64,000 nucleotides of DNA, taken from Denitromonas sp. GTDB taxonomy: Bacteria > Pseudomonadota > Gammaproteobacteria > Burkholderiales > Rhodocyclaceae. Under the pieces are notes generated by a model. That model worked only from the letters and a program-made list of their open reading frames with translations, had not been told where the DNA came from and made no database searches. Where the stretch lies: contig NZ_JAUCBR010000004.1 of assembly GCF_034676725.1 (NCBI RefSeq), positions 1,999,501-2,063,500 on the forward strand, read 5' to 3'. Below, in pieces: positions 42,928 to 50,207 of the stretch. Position numbers and translations under genes: made by a program. Within the stretch, counting starts at the first letter, position 1. Each line of letters begins with the position of its first letter.

Positions 42928-44328
42928 ATGCCTCAACAACAAGCTGAAACCGTAATCAACCAGTGGCCCTTGCATGCTGTGGACGGAGGTTACGAAATGG
43001 TGCCCTTCAAGGTGTATACGCAGCGCGATCTGGACAAGATCGAACCCCTCCAGGCCCTGCCCGAAGCCCTGCGCTTCGAGATGAAAGTGGTGTCCTCGGT
43101 ACTGCCGTTCCGGGTGAACCAGTACGTCATCGATGAGCTCATCGACTGGAACAACATTCCGGCCGACCCGATGTTCCAGCTCACCTTTCCGCAGCGTGGC
43201 ATGCTCGAAGCCGAGCACTACGACACCATCGCCAAGCTGATTGCCGATGGTGCCGACAAGGCCACGCTGAACGCGGCGGTGAACGAAGTACGCCAGGCGC
43301 TCAATCCGCACCCGGCCGACCAGATGGAAATGAACATGCCGATCGACGACGAGGGCAACCGCCTCGACGGCATCCAGCACAAATACCGCGAAACCGTGCT
43401 GTTCTTCCCCAGCCAGGGTCAGACCTGCCATGCCTACTGCACCTTCTGTTTCCGCTGGGCGCAGTTCGTCGGTGACAAGGAGCTGCGCATCGCCGCCTCC
43501 GAGGCCAGCACGCTGCACGACTACCTCAAGGCGCACACCGAGGTGACCGACCTGCTGTTCACCGGCGGCGACCCGATGGTGATGAAGACCAAGCACCTAG
43601 CCGCCTATCTCGAGCCGCTGCTCGAACCCGAGTTCGACCATATCCAGACCATCCGCATCGGCACCAAGGCGCTGACCTTCTGGCCGCACCGCTTCCTCGG
43701 CGCCGATGACGCCGGCGAGCTGATCGAGCTGCTCACCCGCATGGTGCGCGCCGGCAAGCATGTGGCGGTGATGGCGCACTACAACCACTGGAAGGAACTG
43801 GACACCGAGCCGGCACGTGCGGCGATCCGTGCCATCCGCAGCACCGGTGCGCAGATCCGTGCCCAGGGTCCGCTGATTGCCCACATCAACGACGACCCGG
43901 ACGTGTGGGCCAAGATGTGGAAGATGCAGGTCAAGCTCGGCATCATTCCGTACTACATGTTCGTCGAGCGCGATACCGGGGCCAAGGGTTACTTCGAAGT
44001 CCCGCTCGAGCGGGCCTGGGAAATCTACCGCGGGGCCATGCAGCAGGTCTCCGGCCTCGCCCGTACCGCACGCGGCCCCTCCATGTCGGCCAGCCCCGGC
44101 AAGGTCGAGGTGCAGGGCGTGACCGAGATCAATGGCGAAAAGGTGTTCGTGCTGCGCTTCATCCAGGGGCGCAATCCGGACTGGATCCAGCGTCCGTTCT
44201 TCGCCAAGTACAACCCCAAGGCCACCTGGCTGAACCACCTGGAGCCGGCTTTCGGCGAAGAGAAGTTCTTCTTCGAGGACGAATACGAAGCGATCCGCAA
44301 CGATCGACTCGACGCCGTCCAGGCCTGA
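42928..44328 (+). CDS. KamA family radical SAM aminomutase (lysine 2,3-aminomutase-like)
   Basis: A 466-residue radical SAM enzyme. The cluster motif is CHAYCTFC (CxxxCxxC, near residue 168). A PLP Lys candidate lies in ASPGKVEVQG near residue 390, as in aminomutases. The SAM-binding GGDP (LLFTGGDPMVMK) is intact. Known relatives move the alpha-amino group of lysine to C3, or act on EF-P (EpmB). This one is longer than KamA (about 416) and lacks the usual C-terminal context, so the substrate is open; lysine, glutamate or arginine are possible. It has its own promoter and terminator next to the propionyl-CoA genes. Confidence 0.8.
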   Translation: MPQQQAETVINQWPLHAVDGGYEMVPFKVYTQRDLDKIEPLQALPEALRFEMKVVSSVLPFRVNQYVIDELIDWNNIPADPMFQLTFPQRGMLEAEHYDTIAKLIADGADKATLNAAVNEVRQALNPHPADQMEMNMPIDDEGNRLDGIQHKYRETVLFFPSQGQTCHAYCTFCFRWAQFVGDKELRIAASEASTLHDYLKAHTEVTDLLFTGGDPMVMKTKHLAAYLEPLLEPEFDHIQTIRIGTKALTFWPHRFLGADDAGELIELLTRMVRAGKHVAVMAHYNHWKELDTEPARAAIRAIRSTGAQIRAQGPLIAHINDDPDVWAKMWKMQVKLGIIPYYMFVERDTGAKGYFEVPLERAWEIYRGAMQQVSGLARTARGPSMSASPGKVEVQGVTEINGEKVFVLRFIQGRNPDWIQRPFFAKYNPKATWLNHLEPAFGEEKFFFEDEYEAIRNDRLDAVQA

Positions 44329-44352
44329 GCCGTTCGGTCCTGAGGTCACAAG

Positions 44353-44378
44353 AGCCCGCCCTGGAGGCGGGCTTTTTC
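44353..44378 (+). terminator. Intrinsic terminator of the KamA-like gene
   Basis: AGCCCGCC and GGCGGGCT pair around a five-base loop, followed by a T run. It lies about 25 bases past the stop. Confidence 0.85.
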
Positions 44379-44493
44379 GTCAATTGATGCAACAGGCGAC
44401 GGGTGACGTGGCGCGTGGGCCGAAAGGCGGCGGGCGATATGCCACAATCGGCGCCTGAGACGGCCGCGCGGACCGCGGCGATAGGGGGATGCC

Positions 44494-45357
44494 ATGCGCT
44501 TCGGCAACGGACGGCAAAGTGACAACGTGGAAGACCGCCGCGGCGCGCGGGGCGGGCGTTCTGGCCTGCGCATGGGGCGCGGCAAGATTGGCGTCGGCAC
44601 CATCGTGCTGGCGCTGGTGGCGATGTATTTCGGTGTCGACCCGTCGGTGGTGCTCAACACCGGCCTCGGCGGCGGCGTGCCGGTCGAGACGCCGGCCGGC
44701 GCACCGCCGGCCAACGACGCCGAGGCGCGCTTCGTCTCCATGGTGCTGGCCGACACCGAAGCCACCTGGCAGGCCATTTTCGAGCAGGGGGGCGGGCGCT
44801 ACGTGGAACCCAAGCTGGTGTTGTTTACCGGTGCCACGCGCACAGCCTGCGGCGTGGGTCAGGCGGCCATGGGGCCGTTCTACTGCCCGGGCGACCAGAA
44901 GGTGTATATCGATCTGGCCTTCTACGACGAGCTGCGCACCCGCTTCCGCGCGCCCGGCGATTTCGCCCAGGCCTACGTGATTGCGCATGAGGTGGGCCAT
45001 CATGTGCAGAACCTGCTGGGCATCTCCGGCAAGGTGCACGAAGCGCGCCAGCGGCTGAGCGAAGCCGAAGGTAACCAGCTGTCAGTGCGTCTCGAGCTGC
45101 AGGCCGACTGTTTCTCGGGGGTGTGGGCCCACCACGCCGATCGCGCTCGCCAAATCCTCGAAGCCGGCGATATCGAAGAGGCCCTCGGCGCCGCCGCAGC
45201 GATTGGCGACGACCGGCTCCAGAAACAGGCCCAGGGCTATGCCGTGCCCGACAGCTTTACCCATGGCTCATCGGCACAGCGGGTGCGCTGGTTCAAGCAG
45301 GGGCTGGCCAGCGGCGATCTGAAGCACTGCGATACCTTCTCGGCGCGAAGCCTGTAG
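44494..45357 (+). CDS. ypfJ: Neutral zinc metallopeptidase, YpfJ family
   Basis: A 287-residue protein of the YpfJ/zincin family (PF04228). An N-terminal basic region is followed by one hydrophobic segment near residues 34-50, then a catalytic domain with zinc motif AHEVGHHVQNLL (HExxH near residue 168) and a downstream ELQADCFSGVWAHH that supplies the third ligand. It is a membrane-anchored putative protease of unknown target. An AGGGGGA site lies before the ATG at 44494. Substrate unknown. Confidence 0.85.
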   Translation: MRFGNGRQSDNVEDRRGARGGRSGLRMGRGKIGVGTIVLALVAMYFGVDPSVVLNTGLGGGVPVETPAGAPPANDAEARFVSMVLADTEATWQAIFEQGGGRYVEPKLVLFTGATRTACGVGQAAMGPFYCPGDQKVYIDLAFYDELRTRFRAPGDFAQAYVIAHEVGHHVQNLLGISGKVHEARQRLSEAEGNQLSVRLELQADCFSGVWAHHADRARQILEAGDIEEALGAAAAIGDDRLQKQAQGYAVPDSFTHGSSAQRVRWFKQGLASGDLKHCDTFSARSL

Positions 45358-45411
45358 GCCGCACTGGCACCGTGGGCGCCCGGCCCGCGGCGATGCCCTC
45401 CGAACGCAAGC

Positions 45412-45445
45412 AGGGCCGCGGCGGCATGAGATGCCGCGCGGCCCT
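45412..45445. terminator. Bidirectional hairpin between converging ypfJ and VOC genes
   Basis: AGGGCCGC plus GCGGCAT pair with ATGCCGC plus GCGGCCCT around GAG, with one bulged base: a stem of about 15 base pairs. It lies in the gap between two converging genes. There is no strong T run, so it may act by structure alone. Confidence 0.5.
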
Positions 45446-45495
45446 TGTCCGTTCTGGCGCCGGAGACCGCGCGGTCGCCAGGCCGTATGCGTGTC

Positions 45496-45972
45496 TCAGC
45501 CGGCCAGCTTGGCGAAGGCCGCGACCACTTCGGGCGGCGCCTGCACCAGTTCGATCAGCACGCCTTCGCCGGCGATCGGGAACGCGTCGTTGGCCTTGGG
45601 GTGCATGAAGGTGATGTCGAAGCCTGCCGCGCCCTTGCGGATGCCGCCCGGCGCGAAGCGTACGCCTTGCGACGAGAGCCACTCGACGGCGGTGGGCAGG
45701 TCGTCGATCCACAGGCCGATGTGGTTGAGCGGGGTGGCATGCACGGCCGGCTTCTTGTCGGCGTCGAGCGGCTGCATGAGATCGACCTCGACCTTGAACG
45801 GACCGCTGCCGATGGCGCAGATGTCCTCGTCCACATTTTCACGTTCGGAGACGAAGTTGCCGGTCACTTCGAGGCCGAGCATGTCGACCCACAGGGTTTT
45901 CAGGCGGTCCTTGCTCGGGCCACCGATGGCGATCTGCTGAATGCCGAGGACCTTGAACGGGCGTTGCGTCAT
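45496..45972 (-). CDS. VOC family protein, methylmalonyl-CoA epimerase-like
   Basis: A 158-residue vicinal oxygen chelate protein. Two babab repeats are visible. In true epimerases the metal ligands are His, Gln, His and Glu. Here the second repeat keeps His (PLNHIGLWIDDL) and Glu (VLIELVQ), but the first His position reads Gln (LGIQQIAIGG). The gene shares an operator-like palindrome with scpA, which suggests it serves the methylmalonyl-CoA pathway. It could be an epimerase variant or a glyoxalase-like protein. The role is supported by the promoter, not by the active site. Confidence 0.6.
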   Translation of the reverse strand: MTQRPFKVLGIQQIAIGGPSKDRLKTLWVDMLGLEVTGNFVSERENVDEDICAIGSGPFKVEVDLMQPLDADKKPAVHATPLNHIGLWIDDLPTAVEWLSSQGVRFAPGGIRKGAAGFDITFMHPKANDAFPIAGEGVLIELVQAPPEVVAAFAKLAG

Positions 45973-45994
45973 GGAAGTCTCCGTTGATTAATAA

Positions 45995-46008
45995 TCCATA
46001 ATTATGGA
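45995..46008. promoter_or_regulatory. Palindromic operator TCCATAATTATGGA upstream of the VOC gene
   Basis: A perfect 14-base palindrome 22 bases before the VOC start codon. Its core CATAATTATG is identical to the one in the scpA promoter. On the minus strand it covers a possible -10 (CATAAT, 17 bases from a TCGACA -35), so a bound repressor would block transcription. Likely bound by the GntR regulator beside scpA. Confidence 0.6.
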
Positions 46009-46146
46009 GAGGGCGTCGGGCTTTGTCGAGTGCGGCGTGATGCCGCGTGACCGGGGGCGTGTACCGGCGCATTGCGCGGCCGGCACCCGGCGCGCGCCAG
46101 GCGCGGGCAGAGCGCTGCGCTGGCCGGGGTGCGGCGCCGGTCGGCG

Positions 46147-46869
46147 TCATGCCCATGTGACGCTGCTGCAAAACAGGTAGCCCGCGCCATACACGGTCTT
46201 GATCAGGGCGGGGTTCTGCGGGTCGTCCTCGAGTTTGCGCCGCAGGCGCGAGATGCGCACATCGACGCTGCGGTCGTAGGGGTCGATGTCGCGCTCGCCG
46301 ATGAGCTGTTCGCGGGTGAGGATGCGGTTGGGGCTCTTGAGCAGGGCGGTGAGCATGCTCGCTTCGGTGGCGGAGACCGACACTTCGCGGCCGTCAGGCG
46401 TGATCAGCATGTGCCGGCCGAGGTCGAAGCGCCAGCCGGAGAACACCGCGGTGCCCGGCGAGGCGGCGGCGTCGCTGGCCTCGGCGCTGCGCAGGTAGCG
46501 GCGCAGGATGGAGCGGACCCGGGCGACCAGCTCGCGCGGCTCGAAGGGCTTGACGAGGTAGTCGTCGGCGCCCAGTTCGAGGCCGAGCACGCGGTCGGTG
46601 ACGTCGTTGCGGCCGGTCAGGATGAGCACCGCGCAGGGCGAGTGCTCCTGCAGTTCGCGGATCACCTGCATGCCGTCCATGTCGGGCAGGCCGAGGTCGA
46701 CAATGGCCAGGTCGGGCGGGCACTGCCTGGCCATTTGCAGGAAGCGTCGGCCCGTCTGGTGGTGTTCGCAGCGAAAGCCGTAGCCGTCGAGGCCGTTGCA
46801 GATGAGCCGGGCGATGTCGACCTCGTCTTCGAGCACCAGGATGCGGGGGTGGTTCGCGTCAGTGGTCAT
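46147..46869 (-). CDS. OmpR-family response regulator
   Basis: A 240-residue response regulator. The receiver domain (residues about 9-122) has acidic pair ED at 14-15, phospho-acceptor Asp58 in AIVDLGLPDMDG, Thr in LILTGR and Lys in DYLVKPFEP. The C-terminal winged helix (about 145-235) shows TEASMLTALLKSPNRILTREQL and the ending RLRRKLEDDP. It binds DNA as a dimer to control genes not known here. It overlaps the upstream kinase gene by four bases (ATGA), so the kinase is its partner. Confidence 0.9.
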   Translation of the reverse strand: MTTDANHPRILVLEDEVDIARLICNGLDGYGFRCEHHQTGRRFLQMARQCPPDLAIVDLGLPDMDGMQVIRELQEHSPCAVLILTGRNDVTDRVLGLELGADDYLVKPFEPRELVARVRSILRRYLRSAEASDAAASPGTAVFSGWRFDLGRHMLITPDGREVSVSATEASMLTALLKSPNRILTREQLIGERDIDPYDRSVDVRISRLRRKLEDDPQNPALIKTVYGAGYLFCSSVTWA

Positions 46870-48914
46870 GCGTCGATGTCCTGAAGGAGTTGAGCCAGGG
46901 TGCGCTCGAGCACCTTGCGGTCGAAGGGCTTGCGCAGTACCGGTACGTCGAGTTCCTGTACGTCGTGAATGGCGTTGCCGCTGGCGTAGCCGGTGATCAG
47001 CAGCACCGGCAGGTCGGGGCGGATTTCGCGGGCAAACTGCACCAGCTCGCGGCCGCCGATGGCGCCGGGCATGACGGTATCGGAAATGAGCAGGCCGATA
47101 TCCGGGATCTGCCGGACCATCTCTTGCGCCGCGGCGCCGTTGTCGGTTTCGAGCACCGGGTAGCCGAGCTCGGTGAGCTGCATGCGGATGATCTTGCGCA
47201 CTTCGGCTTCGTCTTCGACCAGCAGCACCGGTGGCCTGGGGGTGGCGGTGTCGGTGGTGCCGGGGCGGATCTCGTCGGCGGTCGGCGCCGGCGGATCGGT
47301 GCGCGGCAGCACGAAGGTGACCGTCGAGCCCTTGCCCACCGTGCTGCGCACACGGATGTTGCCGCCGGACTGGCGCACGAAGCCATACACCATCGACAGC
47401 CCCAGCCCCGAGCCGCGGCCGAAGGGCTTGGTGGTGACGAAGGGTTCGAACACCCGTGGCAGCAGCTCGGGGGCAATGCCGCTGCCGGTGTCTTCGACCT
47501 CGATCTGCACATAGTCGCCCACCGGCAGTTCGATCAGCATGGCCAGGCTGGAGGGGATGTGCCGCTCATGCACGCGGATGGTCAGCGCGCCGCCGCCGGG
47601 CATGGCGTCGCGCGCGTTGATGGCCAGGTTGAGCAGCGCACTTTCGAGCTGGTGCGGGTCGGCCATGGCGTACAGCGGCGTCTCCGGCAGATGGGTCTGG
47701 ATGCTGACCGTTTCGGTCAGCGAGCGGCTCAGCAGCTGGGTCATGTTGTGCACCAGCTGGCCGACTTCGACCGCGCACGGTTCGAGCGTTTGCCGGCGCG
47801 AGAAGGTGAGCAGCCGGCGGATCAGCTCGGCGCCGCGCTGGGCGGCGTGCAGGGCGGGGTTGAGATAGTCGGCTGCCAGGGCCGGGTCGCAGCGCTCGCG
47901 CGCCGCTTCGAGGTTGCCCATGATGATGGTCAGCAGGTTGTTGAAGTCATGTGCCAGGCCACCGGTGAGCTGGCCGACGGCCTCCATCTTCTGCGCCTGC
48001 ACCAGCGCGGCCTCGCTGGCGCGCTGTTCGGTGATGTCGATGGACAGCACGAAGAAGCCGACGACCTTCTGGTCGCTGTCGAACTCGGGCACCACCACGC
48101 TGCGGGCGTACACGGTGCGGCCCTTGTCGGCCTTGCGCGCGTATTCGTAGGACACCCGTTCGCCGCGGGTGGCGGTGTCGAGGTAGTCGGTGATGCCGGC
48201 GTAGGCTTCCTCGCCGAACACCGACGCGATCGACCGCCCGACGATGCTCTCCTTGGTCAGACCGAACCACTCGGCGTAGCCCTTGTTGGCAAACTGGTAG
48301 TTGCGGTTGACGTCGACATAGGCGATCAGCGCGGGAATGGAGTCGATGATCATCTGCAGGCGCGCTTCGCTGCGTCCGAGCGCCTGGGCGATCTGGTCGA
48401 TCTCGGTCTTGGCCGAGAGCAGTTCGGCCGTGCGTTCGCGCACCCGGGCTTCGAGCAGGGCGTTCTGTTGCTGGATCAGGGTTTCATAGCGGCGCTGCTC
48501 GGTGATGTCGGTCCACAGCGACACGAAACCGAGGTTGGGGATCGGTACCCCGCGAATCGCCAGCACCTTGCCGTTGGGGCGCACGCGCTCGACGTAGTGC
48601 GGCTCGAAGGCGCGCACCGAGGCCATGCGCTCGGCCACCTGCTTTTCCAGGCTGCCATCGCCGTATTCGCCGCGCTCGGCATTGAAGCGCACGAAGGCCT
48701 CGAAGGGCGTGCCGACCCGCACCAGCGACTCGGGAAAGTCGAGCAGGCGCACCATGGCCTTGTTCCAGGTCACCAGCTTTGGCGTGGCGTCGAATACCGC
48801 GATCGCCTGGTCGAGCAGATCGAGGCCGGCCAGCAGCAGGTCGTAGCGGCGCAGCTCTTCCGGCGAATTGCCCGTGGCGGGCGCAGGGTGAGCGAAGGGG
48901 TTGCGCGGAGGCAT
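46866..48914 (-). CDS. Soluble hybrid sensor histidine kinase with PAS domains
   Basis: A 682-residue kinase without clear membrane helices. Order: N-terminal PAS-7-type sensor (about 20-145), coiled coil (about 150-200), PAS (about 200-320), HisKA with phospho-His in GGLAHDFNNLLT (near residue 335), HATPase with N box NLAINARDAMPGGG and G boxes (DTGSGI, GRGSGLGLS), and a C-terminal receiver (about 565-680) with phospho-acceptor Asp in LLISDTVMPGAIGG. The PAS domains suggest a cytosolic signal such as redox, oxygen or a metabolite. A phosphorelay through its own receiver to the OmpR-type partner would need an HPt step, which is not seen. Confidence 0.9.
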   Translation of the reverse strand: MPPRNPFAHPAPATGNSPEELRRYDLLLAGLDLLDQAIAVFDATPKLVTWNKAMVRLLDFPESLVRVGTPFEAFVRFNAERGEYGDGSLEKQVAERMASVRAFEPHYVERVRPNGKVLAIRGVPIPNLGFVSLWTDITEQRRYETLIQQQNALLEARVRERTAELLSAKTEIDQIAQALGRSEARLQMIIDSIPALIAYVDVNRNYQFANKGYAEWFGLTKESIVGRSIASVFGEEAYAGITDYLDTATRGERVSYEYARKADKGRTVYARSVVVPEFDSDQKVVGFFVLSIDITEQRASEAALVQAQKMEAVGQLTGGLAHDFNNLLTIIMGNLEAARERCDPALAADYLNPALHAAQRGAELIRRLLTFSRRQTLEPCAVEVGQLVHNMTQLLSRSLTETVSIQTHLPETPLYAMADPHQLESALLNLAINARDAMPGGGALTIRVHERHIPSSLAMLIELPVGDYVQIEVEDTGSGIAPELLPRVFEPFVTTKPFGRGSGLGLSMVYGFVRQSGGNIRVRSTVGKGSTVTFVLPRTDPPAPTADEIRPGTTDTATPRPPVLLVEDEAEVRKIIRMQLTELGYPVLETDNGAAAQEMVRQIPDIGLLISDTVMPGAIGGRELVQFAREIRPDLPVLLITGYASGNAIHDVQELDVPVLRKPFDRKVLERTLAQLLQDIDA

Positions 48915-48951
48915 GGGCAAGTCTCGGTGGGCGGCGGAGCGAGGCACCATT

Positions 48952-50061
48952 CTAGTGCGTGGTCGCATCGGGCGGGAAGGACGTGGCAGCGTCGGCCTGC
49001 TGCTGCACCTGGCGGCGGAAGCGGTCCGGCGCGATGCCGGTCCAGGCCACGAAGGCGCGGTAAAAGGCCGAGGTGTCGGCATAGCCCAGGTCAGCGGCGA
49101 TCTGCGCAACGCTGTGGCGGGTCTTGGTCAGGCGCGAGAGGGCGATGTCGCGGCGGAAGGCGTCCTTGATCAGGCGGAAGCCGGAGCCCTCTTCCTCGAG
49201 CCGGCGGTGCAGGGTGCGGGTCGACATGTGCAGGCGTGCGGCGGCCTCGGTGACGGTCAGCGCGGCGGGCAGGGCGTCGCGCAGCAGGTCGCGGACGCGG
49301 AATACCAGTTCGCGGTCGCGCCGGTAGAGCATGCTGATCTTGCCCGGTGCGCCGTCGAGAAAGGCGGCCAGCGCGGCCTCGTCGCGGCGGATGGGCAGAT
49401 CGAGCAGGTTGGCGCGCAGGCTCGCTTCCAGGTCTGGCGCCTCGAAGGACGAGTGCTCGGTGTAGACCAGCGCATAGTCGTCGGCGTGGGGCGGGCGGGC
49501 GTAGGGAAAGCGCACGGCCTCCAGCGCCAGGCCGCGCCCGACCAGCCAGCAGGCCACGCTGTGCAGCAGGCGTAGCAGCCACTCGAAGGCAAACACGCGG
49601 GCCGGGTCGTCGCGCGCGCCGATGGCGCGGGTCTCGGTAATGTGTAGCCGGGCCATGTCGGTGCCGCGGCGGATGGTGACGCTCAGGTCGGGCAGCACGA
49701 GATGGAGAAAACGCCCGGCGCGCTCCAGCGCCTCGGCCAGCGTCGGCGCGCCGAGCATGCTGCGGCACAGGAACTCGAAGCTGCCGGGGCGCATGGCTTG
49801 CGAGAACAGCCCGAAGCTCTCGTCGCCCAGTTCGGCAATGATGCGGTTGTACAGCGCGGCATAGCGGTCGACCGGGATGCGCGCGCCCGGCGCCGACAGG
49901 TCGATACCGGCGTCGGCCAGCAGCGGGGCGGCGTCGCGGCCCTGGCGTTGCAGGCCGGCGAGCATGCCGGTGACGAAACCCGAGGCGACCGTGGCGCGCG
50001 GGCGGCGCGGCCGGCCGGCGGTGCCGGGGGGGGCGTCGGCGGACTTTGCAGGTCGAGGCAT
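48952..50061 (-). CDS. AraC family regulator with arabinose-binding-like N-terminal domain
   Basis: A 369-residue regulator with an OruR/Arabinose-bd-type N-terminal domain (about 30-225) and a C-terminal double helix-turn-helix (about 265-350, TRTLHRRLEEEGSGFRLIKD and VAQIAADLGYADTSAFYRAF). Relatives control amino-acid and fatty-acid-related catabolism. It is divergent from icmF across 146 bases with a spaced inverted repeat in the gap, so it probably controls icmF. The effector is unknown. Confidence 0.85.
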   Translation of the reverse strand: MPRPAKSADAPPGTAGRPRRPRATVASGFVTGMLAGLQRQGRDAAPLLADAGIDLSAPGARIPVDRYAALYNRIIAELGDESFGLFSQAMRPGSFEFLCRSMLGAPTLAEALERAGRFLHLVLPDLSVTIRRGTDMARLHITETRAIGARDDPARVFAFEWLLRLLHSVACWLVGRGLALEAVRFPYARPPHADDYALVYTEHSSFEAPDLEASLRANLLDLPIRRDEAALAAFLDGAPGKISMLYRRDRELVFRVRDLLRDALPAALTVTEAAARLHMSTRTLHRRLEEEGSGFRLIKDAFRRDIALSRLTKTRHSVAQIAADLGYADTSAFYRAFVAWTGIAPDRFRRQVQQQADAATSFPPDATTH

Positions 50062-50107
50062 GGCAGTCTCCCGGGGCGCCGCAACGGACAGGCGACGGAG
50101 GATGTTG

Positions 50108-50153
50108 GCCGATTTTGCACGATAGGCGTCATCGGGGGCAATGGCAAATCGGC
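50108..50153. promoter_or_regulatory. Spaced inverted repeat GCCGATTT ... AAATCGGC between araC-type gene and icmF
   Basis: Perfect 8-base arms at 50108-50115 and 50146-50153, separated by 30 bases, lie in the divergent gap between the AraC-type regulator and icmF. Half-sites spaced by about three helical turns fit an AraC-family dimer or looping operator. Binding by this AraC protein is inferred. Confidence 0.45.
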
Positions 50154-50207
50154 GCTGCGCCTTCTACCATGAGCAGGATAACGCCTAACTGCAACCGGGA
50201 GAGACAC

